Assembly: GCA_020831765.1 (NCBI GenBank)
Contig: JAFIFY010000036.1
Location: forward strand, 1-64,000
Length of the DNA stretch: 64,000 bases
Direction: 5' to 3'
DNA from: Phycisphaeraceae bacterium
Lineage (GTDB): Bacteria > Planctomycetota > Phycisphaerae > Phycisphaerales > Phycisphaeraceae
The stretch's first letter is position 1. Each line of letters starts with the position of its first letter. The notes beneath the pieces are model-generated. The model made no database searches. It was not told the DNA's origin and saw only the letters and a program-made list of their open reading frames with translations. Positions 1-8,746 of the stretch are shown here, one piece after another. A program made the translations under genes and the position numbers.

Positions 1-48
1 GGGGGAAGCTCAGTGCCTGCCGAGCATGAATGGTGCGGCTCGGTGGGT

Positions 49-609
49 TCAGTCGTCGAATGATCGGTCGCCACCTTCGGTTTGCCGCCATCGTGCCAGC
101 ATCGCCAGCCCGGCACGCCATTCCAGGTATTGGTAGTCCAACTGGAAGCGATCATGCAACCGTCGAATCCGCCCGAGCACTCGCTCGTGAAGGGCCTGTT
201 GCCAGTCCTCGGTTCCCTGCTGACAGAAAAATGTGCGGCAGCCCAGCGGCCGCGCTTCATGAACCGAGCAGCAGCGTCCGCTGAGGAAAGGGCAGTCACC
301 GGAGGGCGCTGCCCGCCCGGCCTGCGGCAGGGCCAGCGCCCCGCCCGATGGTTCGCTTGCCTTGGGCGATTGAAGCGACATCCGGCGCGCGAACCAGGCG
401 ATCTCCAGGCCGGTCAGGTAGAGGCGGTGTCCATAGTGGTCGAAATGGCAGCATCGGCCACTGATCCAGCAGGTCGGCCCTCGCCGCGCGACCGCATCGA
501 GCAGGTCGCGTTCAATCGTCCGCAATTGGCGCTCGATCTCCGGCTGATCCAGGGCGGCGAACCAGGCGGGCCAGTCGAGTCGGCATGCATCGTGATCGGT
601 TTGGGACAT
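49..609 (-). CDS. YkgJ-type cysteine-cluster protein
   Basis: Protein of 186 residues with two cysteine groups typical of the YkgJ (zinc/iron-chelating cysteine cluster) family: Cys47 and CC53-54, then Cys106, CC113-114, Cys124 and Cys129. The stretch EARPLGCRTFFC matches the family's RPxxCR signature. The exact biochemical role of the family is unknown; metal binding is inferred from the cysteines. It lies 16 bp downstream of a second YkgJ-type gene on the same strand, so the two probably share a transcript. An upstream in-frame ATG at 636 would overlap that gene by 11 bp; the start at 609 was chosen because it avoids overlap, but the Shine-Dalgarno signal is weak for both. Confidence 0.7.
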   Translation of the reverse strand: MSQTDHDACRLDWPAWFAALDQPEIERQLRTIERDLLDAVARRGPTCWISGRCCHFDHYGHRLYLTGLEIAWFARRMSLQSPKASEPSGGALALPQAGRAAPSGDCPFLSGRCCSVHEARPLGCRTFFCQQGTEDWQQALHERVLGRIRRLHDRFQLDYQYLEWRAGLAMLARWRQTEGGDRSFDD

Positions 610-625
610 GGGGAACCGGCGGTGG

Positions 626-1096
626 TCAGGTGGCATCGCGCTGAATGCGAATCTGAACGAAATCGTAGTGCTTGCCCTCACCGGTCAGCCCTTTTCGAAG
701 GCCCGGGCAGGTTTCGGCGGCGGATTCGAACGATTCTCGGCTTTCAAGCAATTCGGGCCAGAATGGCCAGGTGCGACATTGGCTGGGCCGATCTTCGTAG
801 ACTCCGCATCGGGCCAATCCATCTTCTCCCCGTTCCAGGAAGATGCAGTCCATGCCGTGCTTGGTCTTACGCTCCTTCAGCGACCAGTTGCCGTGAATGC
901 GCCGGGCGTAGCCGCGGAGAAATTCAGCGGGCTCGATCCCGAAGCGCAAAGCCAGTTGGTTGATCTCCTCCTCGTTCATCCAGACGTAGCCGGGCGGCCC
1001 CGAGCAGCAATTGCCGCACATGGTGCAACTGAACCGAAGCCCGTCGATATACCAGGGCGTTGAATCTTGGGATGTCGGGGATTGGGACGAGCTCAT
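626..1096 (-). CDS. YkgJ family cysteine-cluster protein
   Basis: Protein of 156 residues with a clear YkgJ signature: CTMCGNCC at residues 24-31, Cys84, Cys97, then YEDRPSQCRTWPFW with Cys107 and a late Cys130-Pro. Eight cysteines in this arrangement are thought to hold a metal or an Fe-S type centre, but no reaction has been assigned to most members. It is the first gene of a two-gene run with another YkgJ-like gene just downstream, suggesting duplication or a joint role. No signal peptide is seen, so it is probably cytoplasmic. The start is the only sensible ATG before the first cysteine motif. Confidence 0.82.
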   Translation of the reverse strand: MSSSQSPTSQDSTPWYIDGLRFSCTMCGNCCSGPPGYVWMNEEEINQLALRFGIEPAEFLRGYARRIHGNWSLKERKTKHGMDCIFLERGEDGLARCGVYEDRPSQCRTWPFWPELLESRESFESAAETCPGLRKGLTGEGKHYDFVQIRIQRDAT

Positions 1097-1200
1097 GCGG
1101 CAAGTGTAGGCCCCGCCAAGGCGGGATCGGCGTCAGCGGTGGGCGATGCGTTTGGCCGATCGGCGCGGGTGCCGGCCGGCCGGTATCGGGGGACCGAGGT

Positions 1201-2568
1201 CTATTGTCGCTCAAACCGTACTCGCGCCGATCGACGCTCGGGGGTCAGGTCAACGCCGGCGGGCTTGAGTTCGCCTTCGGGCTTGATGTCGTAAGCTCCA
1301 AAAAAGCCACGAAAGCGGACCTGGCCCCGGTCCCCGACGGTGACCGTCTTCCGGGTTCGCCATTCTTCAAGCAGCATCTGTGTAATGCGTTCACCGGCGG
1401 CGGTCAGGTTGAAATCCCGATCCACCAGGCCCGCTTCCTGCCCCAGCCAATGGCGATTGCCCCAGAACCCCCAGAGCAGAATGGCTTCGACGCGCGGATG
1501 GGCGAACGACATTCGAAAAAGCGCTTCAAGGCCCTCGGCGCGAACCTCGGGGTCGGCGTGGCGGGCGCTGGTCTCGGTCAGATGAATGGGAAGGTCGAAT
1601 TCGTTGGAAAGGACTTCAAGGCTCTCCCACAACTCCATCGGCGTCAAGCGGTGCATCCGCATTCGTTCTTCGCGCGTCTCCTCGGGGTCGGGATCGGTGA
1701 CGATCCGCTCGCAGGCGTGCTCCTGAATGCCGATGCCATGGACCGGCGCTCCATTTTCCTTGAGCCAGTGGATCAGTTCGATGTATTCCCGGGTTTTGGC
1801 CGGGTTGCCGAGGATGCTGTACTCATTGACGAAGAGCGGAACATCGGGGTCCAGCTCATGGGCGCGCTTGTGCATCCAGATGCGGATTTCCTCGCCCAGT
1901 TTGTCCTTGAACCAGTGGCCGGTGAGCATCTCATTGTTCACATCCCAGGCGGTCACCTTGCCTTTGAAGTGGTTCATGGTGATTCGCAGGTGGTCCTCCA
2001 TGGCCTGGCGCAGCTCTTCGCCCTCGAGTTCGAGCAGCCAGGGCTGGCGGGCGACGAACCGCTCCTTGGCCCAGAAGAGGGTGTGGCCGCGCAGGCCGAG
2101 GTTGTTTTCCTGTGCGAAGCGGACATAGCCATCGGCGCGCCGGAAGGTTCGCTGGCCGCGCTCGGGCTCGATCGAGTACCACTTCATGTGGTTTTCATCA
2201 ACGATCGTGTTGAAGTGTTTGACGATGAAATCGCGATATCGACGCTCGGTCTCGTTGTCCACGTCAAAATCGCTGGCGATCGCGGTACCGAAGGGAAAAT
2301 GGCTTCGAGTCTGATTCAGGGTGACCTCGGTTCCGCGTGGCAACGGCCGACCGTCGGCCCCTCGGAGCGTCAGCACAAAGTCGCCCTTGCGGTAATGCTC
2401 GATTCGTTCGTTGGCGAACGCCCGCCAGTCGGAATCGGCGGTCGTGGTGAAGTCCGGCTTGGGGCCGGAGACCTGCTGGCCATGTCGGCCGGGCGTCGAG
2501 CAGCCGGCGAGTTGAAAAAGCAGCAACGCGGCGACAACGGTCGGGATGGATAGAATGATGGATGGCAT
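1201..2568 (-). CDS. glycoside hydrolase family 10 lipoprotein (endo-beta-1,4-xylanase-like)
   Basis: Protein of 455 residues. A lipoprotein signal peptide ends in LAGC with the lipidated Cys23. Residues 55-100 resemble the small beta domain that precedes some GH10 catalytic domains. The barrel carries the GH10 acid/base motif WDVNNE (Glu213) and the nucleophile region HLTET (Glu332); NHMKWYSIEPE around residues 126-136 is also typical of GH10. The enzyme should cut beta-1,4-xylan or a related polysaccharide at the cell envelope. The nucleophile motif reads TETS and not the usual TELD, so substrate preference may differ. It starts 37 bp from a divergent gene and appears to be transcribed alone. 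Confidence 0.85.
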   Translation of the reverse strand: MPSIILSIPTVVAALLLFQLAGCSTPGRHGQQVSGPKPDFTTTADSDWRAFANERIEHYRKGDFVLTLRGADGRPLPRGTEVTLNQTRSHFPFGTAIASDFDVDNETERRYRDFIVKHFNTIVDENHMKWYSIEPERGQRTFRRADGYVRFAQENNLGLRGHTLFWAKERFVARQPWLLELEGEELRQAMEDHLRITMNHFKGKVTAWDVNNEMLTGHWFKDKLGEEIRIWMHKRAHELDPDVPLFVNEYSILGNPAKTREYIELIHWLKENGAPVHGIGIQEHACERIVTDPDPEETREERMRMHRLTPMELWESLEVLSNEFDLPIHLTETSARHADPEVRAEGLEALFRMSFAHPRVEAILLWGFWGNRHWLGQEAGLVDRDFNLTAAGERITQMLLEEWRTRKTVTVGDRGQVRFRGFFGAYDIKPEGELKPAGVDLTPERRSARVRFERQ

Positions 2569-2605
2569 GGAGGCATTCTAACACTTTCGGCTCCGGAGCT
2601 TCAGG

Positions 2606-3259
2606 ATGAAGGCTCGATTCGTACTGTTCACCACGGCTTGCTTTGTTGGGGGCGTGACCTGCCTGGCGCTGCTGACCATGCTGGTCCTGGGCCGATCGCA
2701 GGTCGAGTCGGAGATATATCGACAGCGTCTGGATGAACTGCATGGGCAGTATGTGCGTCTGGCCGATCGCTTTGAGACGGCCATCCGCAGAACGGCCGTG
2801 ACGGAGCTTGAGGTTCGCGACGGTGTGCTCAGTGTGCTGGTGCGCACGCCCGAGGGCGTGATCGTCTGTATCCCCACGCCGTATGACCCGCTGGGCACGA
2901 TCCACGTGGATTACATCGTTCGCGACGGCCGGCTATGGATTCGCCGGATTTACGATGACGACACCCGCCCGAAAGACGGTCTTGTCATCGATCCGAAGCT
3001 GGCCGACATCGATTGGCGCGATCCGCTGGTTCGGCACGGGCAGACGATCTATCGCGGAATGCTCGATGACGGCCGTTGGATCATCACGGTCACGGGCACC
3101 GGAGCGCTGGAACTGGCCCGCATCGGACCGACGGACGACTGGCAACTCATGAGCGCGCCGCGATTGCACACGCACGAAGACCTGCACGAGGAGATCGCGC
3201 AGGTCAAACGCGGGATTTCGACCGGCGACATCCTTCGCCGCGCGTTCTATGCCGACTGA
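2606..3259 (+). CDS. membrane-anchored protein of unknown function
   Basis: Protein of 217 residues with one strong hydrophobic segment near the N terminus (about residues 5-28), probably a signal anchor with the remainder outside the cytoplasm. The next stretch (about residues 30-60) is charged and likely helical. The rest is mixed alpha/beta with no motif I recognise. A GGAG ribosome-binding site stands 8 bp before the ATG. The gene is divergent from the GH10 lipoprotein gene and convergent with the DegP-like protease gene, so it is probably a single-gene transcript. A sensor-like or envelope role would be a guess; no function is assigned. Confidence 0.72.
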   Translation: MKARFVLFTTACFVGGVTCLALLTMLVLGRSQVESEIYRQRLDELHGQYVRLADRFETAIRRTAVTELEVRDGVLSVLVRTPEGVIVCIPTPYDPLGTIHVDYIVRDGRLWIRRIYDDDTRPKDGLVIDPKLADIDWRDPLVRHGQTIYRGMLDDGRWIITVTGTGALELARIGPTDDWQLMSAPRLHTHEDLHEEIAQVKRGISTGDILRRAFYAD

Positions 3260-3292
3260 TGATTGCTCACCGGTCCGCGCCGTGTGCGGGGC

Positions 3293-4882
3293 TTAGCGAT
3301 CCGCTTCCGGGGGTGGGGGCGGGGGCAGGAACATCATGGTGGATCGGGTGTCGCTGACCCGCACGGTGATGCGCAGCCCATCGGAGGCCAGATCGTGCCG
3401 CTCGATCGCCCGCGCCATTTCCTCGACGGAGTTGACCCGCGTTCGCATGATGTGGGTGATCAGGGCAGGCGGTGTCAGGCCCGCCGCCGCCGCCGAACTG
3501 CCCGGCGTCACACGTTCGACCAGCACGCCGCTTGCGGCCGGAAGCCCCAGCCGGCCGGCCGCTTCGGCGGTCACGGTCCGCACCGAGGCAAGGCCCAGGC
3601 GGCGCAATTGCTCGGTACCCGAAGGCCGATCATCGGGCCGGGCTGGAGCCGTGGCAACCTGATCCGGCTCGGGCAGCTTGCCGACAACGACCTTCAGGTC
3701 GCGGCTTGATTCATCGCGCAGAATCCGCAGCGTGATTTCCGATCCGGGCGCCTGCCGCGCGATGGTCCGGCGAAGTTGATCGGCACTTGTGACTCTTTCA
3801 CCGTTGATGCCGGTGACCACATCGCCCTGGCTCAGGCCGGCTTCGGCCGCCGGGCTGTCGGGCATCACATCGTCGATATACACACCCTCTTCCGCGCCAA
3901 GGCTTCGCAGCATGGCCGGGTCATCGCCGATGAAGGCGCCAAGATAGCCGCGCTTGACGGTTCCTCGCTCAATCAATTGCGCGGCGATCTCCTCGATCAT
4001 GTCGATGGGAATGGCCAGGCCGATCCCGGCGAAAGTGCCGGTCCGCGACGCGATGGCGGTGTTCATGCCCACCACTTCCCCCTTGAGATTGGTCAAGGGC
4101 CCGCCACTGTTGCCCGGATTGATCGCCGCATCGGTCTGGAGGAAATCCTCATATCCACCCGGACCGAGAATACCGGTCTGGCGACCCTTGCCGCTGATGA
4201 TGCCCTGGCTCATGGAGAAGCGGAATCGGAAGGGCGAGCCGAAGGCGAAGACCATGTCGCCCTGCTCGACCACTTCATCAGCCCGTCGGGCGGGCACGAG
4301 GTCACGTTCGGGCCGATCGACCTTCAGGACGGCGATATCGGTTCGTGAATCGAAGCCGACGATCTTGGCCGGGGCCACGGTCCGATCGTGAAAAAGCACT
4401 TCGAGTTCTTGCGCTTGTCGCACGACGTGGTAATTCGTGATGATGTGCCCCTCGTCGTCCCAGACCCAGCCGCTTCCGGCTCCGATCTCCCGGGGTATGC
4501 CAAAGCGCTGTGCATCGTCCTGGCGATCTTCATCCGGCCGATCCGGACGGCGCTGCTCGGGCATACGCGGGTCCAACTCGGGCCGATCTTCAAAGAAGCG
4601 GCGAAGCATGTCCTCGAGCTGGTCACTGCCCGGGCCGATCGAGCGCCCGGCCAGACGTGACTTGGCCGTGATATGCACGACACTCGGCTCGACGACACGG
4701 GATACTTTGCGGAATGCATCGGAGAGGTCCGCGAGGCGGATACTGACGGCCTCAAGCTCCTGCCGATCGCGCTCAACGCGCTGGGCAACACCGTCTCGAT
4801 CGGCCAACGCCATGCCGCCCAGCATGGAAGCGACCAGCAAACCCGCAATCAGTGAAGTTCGTAAAATCGCATTCTTGCTCAT
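3293..4882 (-). CDS. S1C serine protease, DegP/DegQ (HtrA) type with two PDZ domains
   Basis: Protein of 529 residues: an N-terminal signal peptide (LIAGLLVASMLGGMALA), a trypsin-like domain and two PDZ domains (about residues 325-400 and 440-515). The catalytic triad is visible as His152 in NYHVV, Asp182 in TDIAVLKV and Ser259 in GNSGGPL. HtrA proteases degrade or refold damaged proteins in the periplasm. Residues 75-130 form a long, acidic, proline-rich LA loop, and the C terminus is a short polyproline tail (FLPPPPPPEADR). The chosen ATG has GGAG nine bases upstream and is followed directly by the signal peptide; longer in-frame extensions lack such a signal. The exact Deg subtype cannot be told from sequence alone. 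Confidence 0.93.
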   Translation of the reverse strand: MSKNAILRTSLIAGLLVASMLGGMALADRDGVAQRVERDRQELEAVSIRLADLSDAFRKVSRVVEPSVVHITAKSRLAGRSIGPGSDQLEDMLRRFFEDRPELDPRMPEQRRPDRPDEDRQDDAQRFGIPREIGAGSGWVWDDEGHIITNYHVVRQAQELEVLFHDRTVAPAKIVGFDSRTDIAVLKVDRPERDLVPARRADEVVEQGDMVFAFGSPFRFRFSMSQGIISGKGRQTGILGPGGYEDFLQTDAAINPGNSGGPLTNLKGEVVGMNTAIASRTGTFAGIGLAIPIDMIEEIAAQLIERGTVKRGYLGAFIGDDPAMLRSLGAEEGVYIDDVMPDSPAAEAGLSQGDVVTGINGERVTSADQLRRTIARQAPGSEITLRILRDESSRDLKVVVGKLPEPDQVATAPARPDDRPSGTEQLRRLGLASVRTVTAEAAGRLGLPAASGVLVERVTPGSSAAAAGLTPPALITHIMRTRVNSVEEMARAIERHDLASDGLRITVRVSDTRSTMMFLPPPPPPEADR

Positions 4883-5126
4883 TTTATGGGTCTCCAGGCG
4901 ATCTTGGGGGTTCTCGTTGGGTTCTTGAGAAAATGATACGAAGCGTCCGGCCGATGGTTCATGCCCACTGCATGTTCTGATCGCCGACGGTCGTCGCATC
5001 GCCGGGCATGTCCGGATCGTGGCGGCCCGATGCCGCGCAACTTGGAATGATCCGGGGGCAGGCGATCGCCCGAACCGGTTGCACGTGAAACAAGTCGTGG
5101 GGTTGGGGATCGTCTGGTTGGTCGCA

Positions 5127-5933
5127 TCAGAGTTCGAAGAGCTTGCCTTGACCATCGGCCACGGGTCTGGATCGGGCTCGGCGCTTCGGCGCACGGTGTG
5201 AGTCGGCCGAATCCTCCGCCGCCGGGCGTTTGGCCGGCGATGGATCTGGCGTTTCAGCCTCGATGGGCATGATGTTTTGCGGCTGATCCCAGTCGGGTTT
5301 GTTGATGCGTGGATCGACTGGATGAATCAGCATGTCTGGAGCTGGTGTTCCGGCGATCAGTTCCAGCAGCGGCGTCGGGTGCTGAATCGACGCATCCAGC
5401 CAAGTCGGGTACTGCCCGGGCTGGAGTATGACCGGCATGCGGTGATGCAGGGCCGCGATCGGGCCGCGCGCTTCGGTGGTCAGGATCGAGCAGGTCTCCA
5501 GCGGACTCCCATCAGGCGATGTCCATTCATCCCAGAGCGCGGCCATGGCGAAGGGTTTGCCGCCGGTCGGGTGGATGTAATGTGGCCGGCGTTTTCCGCC
5601 CTCCTGAGTCCATTCAAAGAAACCCCGCGCTGGGACCAGGCACCGCCGATATTTGAACGGGCCGCGATAGGCCGGCTTCTCGTGTACGGATTCGGCCCGT
5701 GCGTTGATCATGCGGTTGCCGATCGCCGGATCCTTGGCCCAGTGGGGCACCAGGCCCCATTTGAACAGGCGCGTTTCCCGCGTGCCGTCGGGTGAAGGTT
5801 GAACAATGCCCAGAATCGCCGTGCCGGGAGCGATGTTGTATCGGGCCGGAACGCCCCTGAACCAGCGCGGGTCCAGCGAAAACGCGCCGGCCAGCATCTC
5901 TTCATCATCGTAGAGCACGAATCTTCCGCACAT
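5127..5933 (-). CDS. SRAP family abasic-site DNA-protein crosslink protein (YedK/HMCES)
   Basis: Protein of 268 residues starting MCGRF. Cys2, exposed after removal of Met1, is the residue that forms a thiazolidine crosslink with abasic sites in single-stranded DNA in this family. Other conserved family residues are visible: NARAE (Asn77), GFFEW (Glu107) and HHRMP (His164). The role is protection of abasic sites in ssDNA from error-prone bypass or cleavage. The last 45 or so residues are charged (KRPAAEDS, PKRRARSRP) and probably a disordered, possibly DNA-binding tail. The gene is divergent from an ABC permease gene with only 51 bp between the starts, so the two promoters must overlap or be very short. 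Confidence 0.93.
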   Translation of the reverse strand: MCGRFVLYDDEEMLAGAFSLDPRWFRGVPARYNIAPGTAILGIVQPSPDGTRETRLFKWGLVPHWAKDPAIGNRMINARAESVHEKPAYRGPFKYRRCLVPARGFFEWTQEGGKRRPHYIHPTGGKPFAMAALWDEWTSPDGSPLETCSILTTEARGPIAALHHRMPVILQPGQYPTWLDASIQHPTPLLELIAGTPAPDMLIHPVDPRINKPDWDQPQNIMPIEAETPDPSPAKRPAAEDSADSHRAPKRRARSRPVADGQGKLFEL

Positions 5934-5984
5934 GCCGTGATTCTACGCCGATGACGCCGCGCGCTTTGCACTACAATTTCCGGC

Positions 5985-6974
5985 ATGACGAGGGTGCTGT
6001 TCTGGCGAATGATGCAATTTCCGGCGATCCTGGCGGTGATTTTCGTGCTGACGATCTGGCTCTGCTGGATGATGCCCGGCAGTCCGGTCGCCAATCCGGA
6101 TCGAATCACATCACCGGCCATCGAGGAGGCGATGCTTCGCCAGTATCGCATGGAGAGCCCGTGGACATTCGGCATCAGCTATCTCGAAGGCCTGGTGGCG
6201 GGTCGTGATGGCCATCGGGCGCCTTACTTCGGGCCAAGCCTTCAGAGCCAGGACTTTACCGTCAACGAACTGCTCGCCGATCGGCTGCCGGTCAGCATCG
6301 CGCTGGGTGCCGCGGCGCTGGGACTGGCGGTATTGATCGGGATGCTTGCCGGCATCGCCGGAGCGCTCAAGCCCGGCAGCCTGCTGGAGGGTGCCAGCGT
6401 GGGCATGGCGCTGCTGGGTGTCAGCCTGCCGGCATTCGTCACGGGTTCGCTGTTCCTTGCGCTCTCGGCGTGGCTTCTGGGCTGGGTTCCGCTCAGGGGG
6501 TGGGAATGGCCGGGTCTTGCGATCTGGACCTCCACATGGTGGGTGGATTTCCGGGAGATGGTCGCGGGGATGCTGCTGCCGGCGCTGACCCTGTCGCTGG
6601 CGCCGGCGGCTTATGTCGCCCGGCTGGTGCGCCTGGGTCTGGGCGAAATCCTCCGCAGCGATTTCGCCCGCACGGCCCGCGCCAAGGGCCTGAGCGAAGC
6701 GCGTGTTCTGTTCGATCACGCGCTCAAGCCCGCTTTCCTGCCCGTTCTCAGCTTCCTTGGCCCCGCCGCCGCGACTACCCTGACCGGATCATTCGTCATC
6801 GAGATGATTTTCGCCATCCCCGGCGTGGGACGGCTGTTCGTCGATTCGGTGCTGACCAAGGATCTGTTCGTGCTCATGGGCATCGTGCTGGTCTATTCGA
6901 CGATGCTGGTGACTTTCAATCTGCTTGTGGACCTGGCTTACGGCCTGATCGACCCACGCATCGAAATGCGGTAG
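5985..6974 (+). CDS. ABC transporter permease, OppB/DppB type (orphan)
   Basis: Protein of 329 residues with an N-terminal membrane segment, a periplasmic loop beginning MMPGSPV and a five-helix binding-protein-dependent permease domain. The EAA-type loop is seen as RTARAKGLSEARVLFDHALK at about residues 225-244. OppB-type permeases form the inner-membrane channel for peptides or nickel with an OppC partner, two ATPases and a substrate-binding protein. None of these partners lies within this window: the neighbours are SRAP and OsmC genes on the other strand. The partners may be elsewhere, or the upstream operon was broken. The start ATG fits the family's N terminus (RVLFWRMMQFPAIL). Confidence 0.9.
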   Translation: MTRVLFWRMMQFPAILAVIFVLTIWLCWMMPGSPVANPDRITSPAIEEAMLRQYRMESPWTFGISYLEGLVAGRDGHRAPYFGPSLQSQDFTVNELLADRLPVSIALGAAALGLAVLIGMLAGIAGALKPGSLLEGASVGMALLGVSLPAFVTGSLFLALSAWLLGWVPLRGWEWPGLAIWTSTWWVDFREMVAGMLLPALTLSLAPAAYVARLVRLGLGEILRSDFARTARAKGLSEARVLFDHALKPAFLPVLSFLGPAAATTLTGSFVIEMIFAIPGVGRLFVDSVLTKDLFVLMGIVLVYSTMLVTFNLLVDLAYGLIDPRIEMR

Positions 6975-7054
6975 CGAGCATCGCGTCGCCGCCGGGTTCG
7001 CTTCGATTCCGTTCGGGCATGAGCCGGCTCGCTTCACGGCAGCCATTCGTGCCA

Positions 7055-7088
7055 ATGAAAACGCCGCCCCCATCTCTGGGAGCGGCGT
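7055..7088 (-). terminator. Rho-independent terminator downstream of the OsmC gene
   Basis: On the minus strand the GC-rich arms ACGCCGC and GCGGCGT (7061-7067 and 7082-7088) enclose a short loop, and the second arm is followed by TTTT. It lies about 50 bp past the OsmC stop codon and about 80 bp past the stop of the convergent permease gene, so it may serve both strands, although the T run is only on the OsmC side. Confidence 0.75.
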
Positions 7089-7139
7089 GCATCGTGTGTT
7101 GTTGGAATGGTGATGAGCCGTTGAATGGCAGTCCCGGTG

Positions 7140-7706
7140 TCAGCCGACGACCAGTGTGCTCCGAACGGGGACGGCGTGGGTCAGGTTGAAATAGTTGGGG
7201 CTGGTCATCTGGACCGTCCTGTGGAGCGATTCGAACTGCCCAGGTGTTCCATCGCCATCGATCATCACCCGCTGTTCGAGCGTCTGGTAGCCATTGGGCA
7301 CCTGGGCATCGATGCCCAGAAAGCCTCGCAGATCGATGTCGCCGGTGGTTCGAACCTCGAGCTTCGTCAATCGAATGCCCATCAGGGCCGCGACCGCGGC
7401 ATAGCCGACCATCATGCAGGCGTTGAGTGCCGCCAGGAGATACTCCTGCGGATTCGGGTGCTCGTTGGTCCCCGTCAGTTCGAACGGCTCATCAATCTGG
7501 ATGAGGAATTTCCGATCGATCGGATTGCCGCCGATCTCCACGCCATCGACATGATGATCGCTACGCGTGCCGCCCATCCACTGGCTGTGAATGGTCCAGC
7601 GGCTCTGGCCTGCGCCGGGGTCGGCCTGAATCGCATCGATGCATGACTGCAAAGCGGTGACATCGATACCGTTGATGACCTGTGGCGTCTGGGTTGAGGT
7701 TGTCAT
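7140..7706 (-). CDS. OsmC family protein (peroxide/redox stress)
   Basis: Protein of 188 residues. The segment NEHPNPQEYLLAALNACMM matches the OsmC core, where a conserved cysteine (here in NACMM, about residue 99) takes part in peroxide reduction; the second redox cysteine usually seen later is not obvious. OsmC/Ohr proteins reduce organic hydroperoxides or act in a related sulfur chemistry. The longer reading frame upstream was rejected: the ATG at 7706 has AAAGGA nine bases upstream and begins a typical N terminus. The gene is divergent from a TetR-family regulator gene with an inverted repeat in between, so regulation by that TetR protein is likely, though not shown. A terminator lies just downstream. 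Confidence 0.85.
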   Translation of the reverse strand: MTTSTQTPQVINGIDVTALQSCIDAIQADPGAGQSRWTIHSQWMGGTRSDHHVDGVEIGGNPIDRKFLIQIDEPFELTGTNEHPNPQEYLLAALNACMMVGYAAVAALMGIRLTKLEVRTTGDIDLRGFLGIDAQVPNGYQTLEQRVMIDGDGTPGQFESLHRTVQMTSPNYFNLTHAVPVRSTLVVG

Positions 7707-7830
7707 GGTCAGGGGTCCTTTCCTTGGTTTACTTCCGGGTTGAGGGTTCGGCCGGATTGTTTCGACAACCGGCGAGTATGGCTGGCCAGCCACGGGAATT
7801 ACACCCCGGTTTGGCCGCCGCGCCTAGAGC

Positions 7831-7866
7831 ACTTGAAGTCAACCCAGGGTGGACTTCAAGTCAACC
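7831..7866. promoter_or_regulatory. Palindromic operator in the OsmC-TetR intergenic region
   Basis: Two arms, ACTTGAAGTC (7831-7840) and GACTTCAAGT (7852-7861), are exact inverted repeats. Each contains a nine-base palindrome (ACTTGAAGT, ACTTCAAGT), and both are followed by TCAACC, so the block can also be read as a direct repeat of period 22 (13 of 14 bases match). Two helical turns between equal half-sites suit a dimeric repressor. Position between the two divergent genes suggests the TetR-family protein binds here; MerR-type sites can look similar. Confidence 0.6.
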
Positions 7867-7969
7867 GAGGTCTGGAAGACTCGTTCCGGAGGGATGAAAA
7901 GACGCGGTGGTGTGGATGCCGTGGCCGGACGGCCCTTGCCCTGACGCCGCGATGGACCGATAATCAGGC

Positions 7970-8746
7970 GTGACCACATCCACCCGGTGCAAAACGGCCG
8001 CCGAGCTTTTTGGTGTCCAAGTGTCGCCGCGCAACGCGCGTGATCGATTGATCAACACCGCCATCGATCTGTGTTATCGCCATGGCTTCAACGCCGTGGG
8101 GCTGGATCAGATCATCGCTCAGACCGGCGTGACCAAGACGACGTTCTACAAGCATTTTGAAAGCAAGGATGCGCTTCTGGTTGAGGCCATTCGAACACGA
8201 GATGATTGGGAGAGCAGTGCCTGGAAACGGGCGGTCAAGCGAATGGCCGGTCATGACCCCCGTGATCAGCTTCTGGGCGCTTTCGATGTGCTTGATGCCT
8301 GGTTCAATGCTCCGGAGTTCGGTGGGTGTCTTTTCATCAACGCGGCCGCGGAATTCCCCAATCCGAATGACCCCATCCACCAGGCGGCGGCAGGCCACAA
8401 ACGACGCACGCGCGACTGGTTCTGCTCGCTGGCCAGGAAGGCGGGACTTCGTGACCCGGAAGCATTCGCGGATTTGTACACGGCTACCGTGGAGGGTGTC
8501 CTGATCATGCGGCATGTGCATGGTCGTGATGATGCCGCCCGGATGGGCAAAGCGATGGTGGAGCGTCTGATTCGTGAGTTTGAGCCCGTTGAATCCCCGT
8601 CGCCCGATCCGAATCAGTCACGTTCCAGCCCGGACCGACGGCACACATCCGTTCCACGTTCCGGCGTCTCGAACGCCCCGCCCATTCCCGACGCACCGCC
8701 TCCGTCGTCCGCCCTCCCGCGTGCCCGCGCGAAGACTCGCCGTTAG
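7970..8746 (+). CDS. TetR/AcrR family transcriptional regulator
   Basis: Protein of 258 residues from a GTG start. The N-terminal TetR helix-turn-helix is clear: DRLINTAIDLCYRHGFNAVG followed by DQIIAQTGVTKTTFYKHF and SKDALL (about residues 25-72). The rest resembles the LmrA/YxaF-like ligand-binding domain (WFNAPEFGGCLFINAAAEFP). The last 60 residues are proline/arginine rich and probably disordered. It is divergent from the OsmC gene, with a palindrome in the intergenic region as the likely operator, suggesting autoregulation and control of the stress gene. The GTG was chosen because no ATG lies before the HTH in this frame. Ligand unknown. Confidence 0.87.
   Translation: MTTSTRCKTAAELFGVQVSPRNARDRLINTAIDLCYRHGFNAVGLDQIIAQTGVTKTTFYKHFESKDALLVEAIRTRDDWESSAWKRAVKRMAGHDPRDQLLGAFDVLDAWFNAPEFGGCLFINAAAEFPNPNDPIHQAAAGHKRRTRDWFCSLARKAGLRDPEAFADLYTATVEGVLIMRHVHGRDDAARMGKAMVERLIREFEPVESPSPDPNQSRSSPDRRHTSVPRSGVSNAPPIPDAPPPSSALPRARAKTRR

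Noticed and set aside
82-963. Long open frame on the plus strand over the two YkgJ genes
   Set aside because: Antisense to two genes with clear cysteine signatures; its translation is Arg/Pro-rich with no family match, as expected for a shadow frame in GC-rich DNA.
1060-2553. 497-codon plus-strand frame opposite the GH10 gene
   Set aside because: The minus strand has a lipobox and both GH10 catalytic motifs; the plus frame has none.
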